From DYMC01 sp035406705 (lineage in GTDB: Bacteria; Verrucomicrobiota; Lentisphaeria; Victivallales; GWF2-50-93): a stretch of DNA of 6,201 bases. Both the position numbers and the translations under genes were made by a program. This document shows, in pieces, positions 1 through 5,103 of this stretch; positions within the stretch are counted from its first letter, which is position 1, and each line of letters opens with the position of its first letter. Location of the stretch: assembly GCA_964426675.1 (NCBI GenBank), contig CAYRRM010000085.1, forward strand, positions 1 through 6,201. The letters run 5' to 3'. Below the pieces are notes generated by a model. The model did not search any database. It worked only from the letters and a program-made list of their open reading frames with translations, and was not told the origin of the DNA.

Positions 1-146
1 CTTCTCCATCCTCCGTTTCCGATTCTCCGTTCTCCGTCCTCCCTTCTCCGTCCTCCGTTTCTCCTTCTCCATCCTCCGTCCTCCCTTCTCCGTCCCCCGT
101 TTCTCCTTCTCCATCCTCCGTCCTCCATTCTCCGTCGCCCGTTTTT
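1..146. repeat. Pyrimidine-rich minisatellite, 42-base unit built of CTCCGTY-like heptamers
   Basis: About 3.4 tandem copies of a 42-base unit are visible: 1-42, 43-84, 85-126 and a partial copy from 127. The copies at 43-84 and 85-126 are nearly identical (T54 against C96 is a difference); the first copy and the last partial copy are more diverged. Inside each unit the motif CTCCRTY recurs about every 7 bases, so there is repeat within repeat. The + strand is almost all C and T; the other strand is GGAGRACGGAG-like. The unit is 14 codons long, so gain or loss of a unit would keep the pseC frame. In that frame it encodes a Ser/Pro-rich 14-residue unit (such as SPSSVSPSPSSVLP). The array starts at or before the window edge, so the true copy number is unknown. 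Confidence 0.92.
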
Positions 147-452
147 TCCACTCACGCCTACCATCTGTACGTGGTCAGAATAGAGGGAGAGACTATTGGC
201 AAAACAAGAGACGAGATTTTCAGAGAACTGAGAACTGCAGGCATAGGGGTCAATGTCCACTATATCCCCGTGCACTTGCACCCATTTTATCGAAAGCGTT
301 TTGGAACATCGCCTGGCCTTTGCCTGGTAGCAGAAAAGACAAAAGAAGCAATTTTAAGCATACCCATATATCCTACTATGAGTCAAAATGATATCGGATT
401 TGTGATAGATACCATTATGCGAATAGTGATTGGAAGTAGTAAAGCGGAATAA
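3..452 (+). CDS. pseC: UDP-4-amino-4,6-dideoxy-N-acetyl-beta-L-altrosamine transaminase PseC, C-terminal part (5' end outside window)
   Basis: This is the C-terminal part of a PLP-dependent DegT/DnrJ/EryC1 aminotransferase. In the pseudaminic acid pathway PseC transfers an amino group from glutamate to C4 of the UDP-4-keto sugar made by PseB, in the cytoplasm. The recognisable part runs from about base 147: HAYHLYVVRI, then RDEIFRELRTAGIGVNVHY and IPVHLHPFY, then SIPIYPTMSQNDI near the end, all typical of the PseC C-terminal domain. A GTG at 171 could be mistaken for the start, but AYHLYV lies upstream of it in frame, so the true start is outside the window. The reading frame stays open through the minisatellite at 1-146, giving a Ser/Pro/Val-rich insert before HAYHLY. 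That openness is weak evidence because the repeat has no stop in any frame. The lysine that binds PLP would lie upstream, unseen. The gene could be functional with an inserted linker or a broken pseudogene; the intact downstream part favours the first. G+C is about 45% at 181-360, above the genes that follow. Confidence 0.85.
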   Translation, partial: SPSSVSDSPFSVLPSPSSVSPSPSSVLPSPSPVSPSPSSVLHSPSPVFSTHAYHLYVVRIEGETIGKTRDEIFRELRTAGIGVNVHYIPVHLHPFYRKRFGTSPGLCLVAEKTKEAILSIPIYPTMSQNDIGFVIDTIMRIVIGSSKAE

Positions 453-756
453 GTTTTTAAAGACTATTTTCCTGAAAAAGCAGGTTCAGTTTAGAAGCTA
501 CAAAAAAAGCTATGGTTGCGGCTGTTAACAAATTGATAAATGTGATATGCAGTATGTTCAGTAGAGGTGTAGATTTTAGACCAGAGAAAATAGCTCCTCT
601 TTTCAGTGTTAAATGGTTGACAAATATAGTGTCCTTGAGTTGATTGACTGTGGTTTTATAGAACCGAGACTATAATTTTCCGCTGGACAATATAATTTGG
701 TTTGTGCTTAAAAAGCAAGGAATAGCATTAATTGAAGAGTGATCTCAGATTTCTTT
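453..756. other. Gap between pseC and spsF; no confident gene
   Basis: About 300 bases separate the pseC stop from the likely spsF start, much more than any other gap here. No tRNA-like fold, strong terminator or recognised protein is visible. One frame is open from 476 to a TGA at 641-643. Within it an ATG at 512 would give a 43-residue peptide (begins MVAAVNKLINVICSMFSRG), with no convincing Shine-Dalgarno sequence in front. Its composition is protein-like, and it might be the decayed start of a lost gene, but no family can be assigned. Two perfect TATAAT hexamers occur near the right end. The gap coincides with a fall in G+C from pseC to the genes that follow and may be an old junction. 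Confidence 0.6.
671..696 (+). promoter_or_regulatory. Possible -10 elements (two TATAAT hexamers) ahead of spsF
   Basis: TATAAT occurs at 671-676 and again at 691-696, 20 bases apart, upstream of the spsF start. The nearest -35-like hexamer, TTGACT at 644-649, is 21 bases from the first TATAAT, which is too far for a normal sigma-70 promoter. There is no TGn extension before either. In such A+T-rich DNA the match could be chance. The position suits a promoter for the downstream operon. Confidence 0.22.
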
Positions 757-1506
757 ATGGCGACTAAAGACAACATTAGTGTAATCGTACAGGCGAGAAT
801 GACATCAAAACGTCTTCCAGGCAAAGTTTTGAAAAAAATTTGTGGTAAACACGTTATCACACATATAATAGAAAGACTGAGAGCATGCCATACAGTTTCT
901 AATATTATTTTAACTATACCCGATACAAAGCCAAATGATTCTTTGGCAGAGTATGCCAAAAAAATAAATTGTCCATTTTTTAGAGGAAGCGAAAATGACG
1001 TTTTAACAAGGTATTATGAAACAGCAAAGTTTTTCAATGTAAATACAGTCGTGCGGATTACGTCAGATTGCCCTCTTGTTGATCCAAAAATACTATATGA
1101 AGCTATAGAGTTTTATAAGAAAAGTGATTTTGATTATGTGGCAGTTGGGATAGAGGGAAATTTTCCAAGGGGCTTAGATACTGAAATATTCAGCTTTAAT
1201 ATTTTGGAGAGAGTAAATGTTCAAGCCCAACTTAGCTATGAGCGGGAACATGTTACTCCATATATATATAACCATCCTGAATTATTTAAAATTCATTTTT
1301 TAGAAGCCAAAGGTAAACTAAGAAGACCGGATTTGCGGCTTACCATAGATACAGAGGATGATCTTCAGCTAATAAGGAAAATTTTTAAAAAACTCTATAA
1401 GAATGGCGCTATATTTGGTTTAGAAGAGGTTGTTGAACTTTTAGATAAACATCCAGAATTCTTGAAAATAAATGCTCATGTTCATCAAAAAGGGATTTTT
1501 GAATGA
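757..1506 (+). CDS. spsF: SpsF-type sugar cytidylyltransferase (probable CMP-nonulosonate synthetase)
   Basis: Predicted cytoplasmic nucleotidyltransferase of the CTP_transf_3 / SpsF family, expected to activate the nonulosonic acid with CTP to CMP-sugar. It carries the N-terminal nucleotide-binding signature VQARMTSKRLPGK (residues 11-23 from ATG 757), RITSDCPLVDP (100-110) with acidic residues expected to bind metal, and in the second half PRGLDTEIF, EREHVTPYIYNHPE and LRLTIDTEDDLQLI (194-206), all SpsF-like. The length of 249 residues is usual. An in-frame GTG at 739 would add six residues (MISDFF); ATG 757 is preferred because family members begin a few residues before the I-x-QAR strand, although neither start has a good ribosome binding site. 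The end overlaps pseG by ATGA, implying translational coupling. It is the SpsF type (QARM-x-S) and not the canonical PseF/NeuA type (PARGGSKRIPRKN), so its role as CMP-Pse synthetase is inferred from family and neighbours. Confidence 0.88.
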   Translation: MATKDNISVIVQARMTSKRLPGKVLKKICGKHVITHIIERLRACHTVSNIILTIPDTKPNDSLAEYAKKINCPFFRGSENDVLTRYYETAKFFNVNTVVRITSDCPLVDPKILYEAIEFYKKSDFDYVAVGIEGNFPRGLDTEIFSFNILERVNVQAQLSYEREHVTPYIYNHPELFKIHFLEAKGKLRRPDLRLTIDTEDDLQLIRKIFKKLYKNGAIFGLEEVVELLDKHPEFLKINAHVHQKGIFE

Positions 1507-2513
1507 AGAAAATTGCTTTTATTACAGACGGTGGAAAAAATATCGGTATGGGTCATATAGTGCAATCAACAACTCTTGCAATTGAAATCAAGGCAGCATA
1601 CAAACATTTTGATATAATTTTTTTAACAAAAAGCGCAAAACAGATTATTAAGTATATTCAAGAGCATGGTTTTAACGTTTTTAGAAAAAAAACTGATGAT
1701 GAATTATTCGATACTCTAAAAGATATAGCACCAAAACTGATAATTATAGATAAGATAGATGTTAATGAAGTGTTTGCAAAAAGGATAAAGGAAAATTTAT
1801 CATCCAAACTTGCAATATTTACAAACATAACGTCAGCGAATAGATATGCAGACATAGCAGTTATAGCAGTTATAGCAGACTTTGGCAGCAATTTCAGAAA
1901 TATTAAATATTTTAATGAAAAAACAAATACCCTATACTGTTTAGGGCCAAAGTATTGGATTTTGAGAAGAGAGTTCTATGAATTAATGAAGAAAAAAAAG
2001 AAAATTCCTGACAAAATTCAAAAGATATTACTTCTTTTTGGCGGTAGCGACCCTTTAAATATAACCACAGCTGCCCTTGAGAGGTTGCTTACATTTGAAG
2101 AAGATTTTTTCATTGACGTAGTGTTAGGAAATGGGTTCAGATTTTATACCTCTTTAAAACAAGTTCTATATAACTGTCCAGTAAATAATAAAAAAGTAGA
2201 AATTTTTAGAAATATTAAAAATGTTGCCGAAATGATGTTTAAAGCGGATTTGATTCTTACATCCCCAGGGCTTTCATTATTTGAAGCATTGTCTATAGGA
2301 ACTCCAGCAATTGTATTTCATCAAAATGCATTGCAGGCTGATGAATATAAAGGATTTATATCAACTCTTGAAAAAACTGAGATACATAACCTTCAATCCA
2401 TAATTAAAAATAGAAAGTTTGTTGACCCTAATAGTGATTTTATATCGAAATTAGAAATTGGGCAAGGGAAAGAAGAACTCTTAAAAATTTTATTGGAAAA
2501 TATAGAAAGGTGA
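1503..2513 (+). CDS. pseG: PseG/SpsG-type UDP-2,4-diacetamido-2,4,6-trideoxy-beta-L-altropyranose hydrolase
   Basis: Predicted UDP-sugar hydrolase with a GT-B-like two-domain fold. PseG cuts the C1-O bond of the UDP-linked 2,4-diacetamido sugar, releasing UDP and the free hexose for PseI. Seen in the 336 residues: FITDGGKNIGMGHIVQS (6-22) with the GxGH histidine H18, the proposed catalytic residue of the family; FGSNFRNIKYFNEKTNTLY and GPKYWILRREF in the middle; LLLFGGSDP (176-184) opening the second domain; and SPGLSLFEALSIGTPAIVFH (254-273), the nucleotide-binding end. The canonical GLGHxxR has Gln where Arg is usual, so it may belong to an SpsG-like subfamily of altered specificity. A threefold nine-base repeat gives IAVIAVIAD at 118-126. 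Start ATG overlaps the spsF stop by four bases. It is among the most A+T-rich genes of the window (17-22% G+C in two sampled 60-base blocks). No signal peptide. Confidence 0.85.
   Translation: MKKIAFITDGGKNIGMGHIVQSTTLAIEIKAAYKHFDIIFLTKSAKQIIKYIQEHGFNVFRKKTDDELFDTLKDIAPKLIIIDKIDVNEVFAKRIKENLSSKLAIFTNITSANRYADIAVIAVIADFGSNFRNIKYFNEKTNTLYCLGPKYWILRREFYELMKKKKKIPDKIQKILLLFGGSDPLNITTAALERLLTFEEDFFIDVVLGNGFRFYTSLKQVLYNCPVNNKKVEIFRNIKNVAEMMFKADLILTSPGLSLFEALSIGTPAIVFHQNALQADEYKGFISTLEKTEIHNLQSIIKNRKFVDPNSDFISKLEIGQGKEELLKILLENIER
1854..1878 (+). repeat. Nine-base tandem repeat inside pseG
   Basis: ATAGCAGTT occurs at 1854-1862 and 1863-1871, followed by ATAGCAG at 1872-1878. It keeps the frame and encodes IAVIAVIAD. 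It lies just before the conserved FGSNF segment of the hydrolase and looks like a small slippage duplication of three codons. Confidence 0.8.
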
Positions 2514-2523
2514 TGACACAATA

Positions 2524-3435
2524 ATGAAATGGATTAAAAAAGGATTAATATTTAAACCTGATGGACAATTCGAATGGGTGGTTACTCATGCTATGTTGCC
2601 TGTTGCAGATAGAATTGGGGAAGACTTATACAGAATTTATTTTTCTGGAAGAGATTCTCTCAATAGATCACATATTGGTTTCATAGTTATAGATATTAAT
2701 AAACCAAAGGAAATACTTGATATAAGCGCAGAGCCAGTATTATCTCCCGGAGCTTTAGGGTGTTTTGACGATAATGGTGTGACCCCGACGTGGATCGTTA
2801 ATGTGGAAGGCGCTAAATATCTTTATTACTTTGGATGGAATAAAAGATCGTTAGTAAGGGCAAGCGAAGTATCTGGTTTAGCCATAAGTTATGATGGTGG
2901 CGTAACCTTTAAAAGATACTCTAGAGCCCCTATACTAGAAAGAACAGATAAAGAACCTTATTCAATACTCGTCATTTCTTGTATTCTTATAGAAAAAGGT
3001 ACTTGGAGAATGTGGTATGATTCGGCTGATATATGGTTAAATAAAGATTTGCCAAAATATAATATCAAATATGCTGAATCAGAAGATGGTGTACACTGGA
3101 AGAGAGCCGGATATATTTCAGTTGATTATATGTATCCTGAAGAATCACGTGTGTCTCGGGCTTGCGTTGTGAAGGAGGGAAATATTTATAGAATGTGGTA
3201 TTGTTATGCGATTGGCTCAGGGCCTTATAAAATGGGTTATGCAGAATCCATGGATGGTATTGCTTTTAAAAGAATGGACAACCAAGTAGGAATCTATCCT
3301 TCAGAAACAGGTTGGGATTCTGAAATGATTTGTTATCCTTATGTTTTTAAGCATAAAGGTCGTTTTTATATGTTGTACTGTGGAAATGGGTATGGAAAAA
3401 CTGGATTTGGTTTGGCAGTGTTAGAAGATGAATAA
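2524..3435 (+). CDS. Cytoplasmic glycosidase-like five-bladed beta-propeller protein (GH43/GH130-like fold), function unknown
   Basis: 303-residue protein whose repeated blade signatures resemble the beta-propeller of glycoside hydrolase families 32/43/130. Aromatic strands recur: YRIYFSGRD (36-44), YLYYFGWN (99-106), WRMWYDSAD (161-169), YRMWYCYA (222-229) and FYMLYCGNG (281-289). Each of three blades also has an S-x-DG turn: ISYDGGVTFKR (121-131), YAESEDGVHWKR (183-194) and YAESMDGIAFKR (239-250). FDDNGVTP (81-88) and GWDSEM (263-268) carry acidic residues in places where catalytic or substrate-binding acids sit in such folds. There is no signal peptide or membrane segment, so it should act in the cytoplasm, unlike secreted GH43 enzymes. 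It could cleave or phosphorolyse a sugar intermediate, or only bind one. The start at ATG 2524 has AAAGGTGA upstream at 2506-2513, overlapping the pseG end, and the gap to pseG is 10 bases, so it belongs to the same transcript. Confidence 0.75.
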   Translation: MKWIKKGLIFKPDGQFEWVVTHAMLPVADRIGEDLYRIYFSGRDSLNRSHIGFIVIDINKPKEILDISAEPVLSPGALGCFDDNGVTPTWIVNVEGAKYLYYFGWNKRSLVRASEVSGLAISYDGGVTFKRYSRAPILERTDKEPYSILVISCILIEKGTWRMWYDSADIWLNKDLPKYNIKYAESEDGVHWKRAGYISVDYMYPEESRVSRACVVKEGNIYRMWYCYAIGSGPYKMGYAESMDGIAFKRMDNQVGIYPSETGWDSEMICYPYVFKHKGRFYMLYCGNGYGKTGFGLAVLEDE

Positions 3436-3445
3436 GGAAGGTCGC

Positions 3446-3452
3446 AAAGGAG
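3446..3452 (+). promoter_or_regulatory. Strong Shine-Dalgarno sequence AAAGGAG not paired with the SDR start
   Basis: AAAGGAG lies 42 bases before the SDR gene ATG, too far to serve it, but only four bases before an ATG at 3457 that opens a 13-codon ORF. The SDR gene has its own weaker AGGA at 3484-3487, seven bases before ATG 3495. The strong site therefore appears to belong to the mini-ORF. Confidence 0.5.
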
Positions 3453-3456
3453 ATAC

Positions 3457-3498
3457 ATGATATATTTTTTGATACATTACTTTAGGATTGTGCCATGA
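3457..3498 (+). CDS. Possible 13-residue leader peptide coupled to the SDR gene
   Basis: ATG 3457 follows AAAGGAG and opens a reading frame encoding MIYFLIHYFRIVP, ending in TGA at 3496-3498. The stop overlaps the ATG of the next gene in the arrangement ATGA, the same coupling seen between spsF and pseG. The peptide is very hydrophobic and aromatic. It may be a leader that feeds ribosomes to the SDR start, or simply a remnant of an older start region. No known leader family is recognised, and so short an ORF may be chance. Confidence 0.35.
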   Translation: MIYFLIHYFRIVP

Positions 3499-4544
3499 TT
3501 ATCGTTTTTGGAGCGGGTGGTTTTATTGGAACATATTTGGTTCACAGACTCAAGGACGAAGGGTTTAGTGTTCTGTCTGTTGATGTTGATAAAATGAGCA
3601 AAGCTTACTTTGAAATACATGATTTCCCATATATTCATCTTGACATTACAAAAGGCAATGATTTTTCACAATTGCCTAAAGAGAACGTCGATACGGTTAT
3701 TCATTTGGCAAGTATGCAACCTGCAAATATAAGCGAAGAAGCCTATGACCCAAAAGCGTACATAAAAGTCAACGTTATAGGCACACTTAATATTCTTGAG
3801 TATTGTAGAAAGGTGAAAGTTAATAAAATAATATATGCAATTTCGCATAGGAATACACAAGGATTATGGGGGCAAGGGAAAGCTATTAAAGAAAGCAATG
3901 GTAGGTCTATCAAATATACTGGTCAGTATTCTATGTTCAGTATATCTGAAAGTGCAGCTCAAGATTGCATTGAACATTATGGGCAAGAATTTGGAATCAA
4001 AGCAATAATCTTTAGGTTGCCTCCTGTTTATGGATATGGTCCCCATACAGAGATTTTTTGGCAAGGGAAACCTATTAAAACAGGTTTTCAAATATTTATA
4101 GAAAACGCAATAAATTGCGAGCCAATCGAAGTTTGGGGTGATTGTGAAAAAGGTAGAGATATTATTTATGTAAAAGATGTTGTTGAAGCTTTTGTATGCG
4201 CTTTAAAGAGTAATAATGCACAAGGAATATTTAATATAACGTCTGGGAGATTAATAACATTGAAGCAAGAAGTAGAGACGATTGTTAAAGTTTTTTGCCG
4301 TGAAAAGAGCAGATCCAAAATTATTTATAGACCAGAAAAACCTAATTTTATTGAACCATTTCTATATGATAACACGAAAGCAAAAGAGGAACTTGGTTGG
4401 TCCCCAAGATACTCTTTTGAGGAAATGGTAGTTGATTATAAAAAAGAGATGGAAAGCGGTAGATTTAAATTTCTTATTGAGAAAAGAAAGCAACTTTTAA
4501 GGAGAAAAGGAGCAACTTTTAAGGTAGAAACAGGAGGTAAATAA
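3495..4544 (+). CDS. Extended SDR-family NAD(P)-dependent nucleotide-sugar epimerase/dehydratase-like protein, atypical active site
   Basis: 349-residue Rossmann-fold protein of the extended short-chain dehydrogenase family. It starts exactly at the first strand: MIIVFGAGGFIGTYLV with G6-x-x-G9-x-x-G12 for NAD(P), then D30 after the second strand and HLAS (70-73). RLPPVYGYGPHTE (174-186), then EVWGDCEKGRDIIYVKDVVEAFVCAL, then FNITSGRLITL and ELGWSPRYSFEEMV are typical of UDP-glucose 4-epimerase and dTDP-glucose dehydratase relatives. The usual Tyr-x-x-x-Lys is YSMFS (145-149), with Ser in the Lys position, and the serine region reads YAISHRNTQGLW instead of SS-x-x-VYG. The reaction is therefore uncertain: it may epimerise, reduce or only bind a nucleotide sugar. 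The start is set by the glycine motif. Three bases separate its stop from the next gene, whose AGGAGG (4532-4537) lies inside this gene's end. Confidence 0.82.
   Translation: MIIVFGAGGFIGTYLVHRLKDEGFSVLSVDVDKMSKAYFEIHDFPYIHLDITKGNDFSQLPKENVDTVIHLASMQPANISEEAYDPKAYIKVNVIGTLNILEYCRKVKVNKIIYAISHRNTQGLWGQGKAIKESNGRSIKYTGQYSMFSISESAAQDCIEHYGQEFGIKAIIFRLPPVYGYGPHTEIFWQGKPIKTGFQIFIENAINCEPIEVWGDCEKGRDIIYVKDVVEAFVCALKSNNAQGIFNITSGRLITLKQEVETIVKVFCREKSRSKIIYRPEKPNFIEPFLYDNTKAKEELGWSPRYSFEEMVVDYKKEMESGRFKFLIEKRKQLLRRKGATFKVETGGK
3871..4079 (+). repeat. Pair of near-identical 20-mers inside the SDR gene (3871-3890 and 4060-4079)
   Basis: The 20 bases at 3871-3890 (GGCAAGGGAAAGCTATTAAA) recur at 4060-4079 with one change (G3882 to C4071). 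The spacing is 189 bases, or 63 codons, so both encode QGKxIK in the same frame (QGKAIK near residue 130 and QGKPIK near 193). It may be chance convergence or a short conversion event; the intervening sequence is not duplicated. Confidence 0.6.
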
Positions 4545-4547
4545 AAG

Positions 4548-5084
4548 ATGTTATTTGAAATTAAAGATGTTGAATTAATGGGTGAGAATGTTAAAGACAG
4601 GTTAAAAAAATGCGGAATAGGGGTGCGCATCTATCCTCTAGCTAAACTGGCTTATCCGCATATGATTGAACTTGATGATTATTGCCGAATAAGAGATTTT
4701 GTTTTTGTATTCGCTGGCAAAGGTGTCAAAATTGGACAATATTCTGATATACAGCCTCACGTAGTGATATGGGGGGGAGGGGAAACTATTATTGGTAATA
4801 GAGTTTCAGTTGGACCAGGTTCAGTTATTTTGTCTGCCGTTTACTCTCATGCCAAAGGGCTAAAAATGGTTGATGGTCTCCCTGAAGGTTCGTCAAAAGC
4901 GCTATATGGAAAAATAGTTATCGAAGATGATGTTTACATAGGTGCAAACTGTATACTGATGCCTAATATAGTTATTGGCGAAGGAGCTGTAATTGGAGCA
5001 GGAAGTTTTGTAAATAAGAATGTTGAGCCATGGGGAATTTATGTGGGCAGTCCTGCCAGAAAAATAGGGCAGAGAGAAAAGTAA
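4548..5084 (+). CDS. Left-handed beta-helix (hexapeptide-repeat) acyltransferase, probable sugar acetyltransferase
   Basis: 178-residue protein of the LbetaH / LpxA-like superfamily, whose members form trimers and move an acetyl group from acetyl-CoA to a sugar or amino sugar. The hexapeptide pattern [LIV]-G-x-x-x-x shows in VKIGQYSDIQPHVVI (60-74), ETIIGNRVSVGPGSVIL (79-95) and IVIEDDVYIGANCILMPN (123-140), continuing through VIGEGAVIGAGSFV (142-155). The end PWGIYVGSPARKIGQR is characteristic of O-/N-acetyltransferases of the WbbJ/NeuD kind. A loop interrupts the helix at YSHAKG (99-104); H101 is the likely catalytic base by analogy. AGGAGG at 4532-4537, ten bases before ATG 4548, supports the start. 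In this context it could acetylate the 4-amino sugar in place of PseH, or O-acetylate a finished sugar. A G7 run at 4771-4777 lies in the coding part (IWGGGE). No signal peptide. Confidence 0.85.
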   Translation: MLFEIKDVELMGENVKDRLKKCGIGVRIYPLAKLAYPHMIELDDYCRIRDFVFVFAGKGVKIGQYSDIQPHVVIWGGGETIIGNRVSVGPGSVILSAVYSHAKGLKMVDGLPEGSSKALYGKIVIEDDVYIGANCILMPNIVIGEGAVIGAGSFVNKNVEPWGIYVGSPARKIGQREK

Positions 5085-5103
5085 CACAATTTGTTTATAA
5101 ACC

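Noticed and set aside
1..146. Repeats at the left edge as a CRISPR array
   Set aside because: The units are contiguous with no unique spacers, lack the usual repeat palindrome, and are built of a 7-base motif; this is a minisatellite.
171..173. GTG 171 as the start of a short gene
   Set aside because: Conserved PseC residues (HAYHLY) lie in frame just upstream, so this GTG is an internal valine codon.
617..645. TTGACA at 617-622 as a -35 element
   Set aside because: No acceptable -10 hexamer lies 16-18 bases downstream (the sequence there is TTGATT), and it is too far from the TATAAT at 671.
656..679. Inverted repeat TTATAG/CTATAA followed by TTTT as a terminator
   Set aside because: The stem is only six pairs with five A-T pairs and an eight-base loop, so it would be too weak; the right arm also overlaps a TATAAT.
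708..959. Reverse-strand 83-codon ORF across the spsF start, and the other reverse-strand ORFs under 3666-5963
   Set aside because: All lie opposite well-supported + strand genes, have no recognisable motif, and look like shadows of A+T-rich coding.
1260..1270. Short TA run in spsF as a functional repeat
   Set aside because: It encodes the conserved PYIYN segment of the protein and needs no other explanation.
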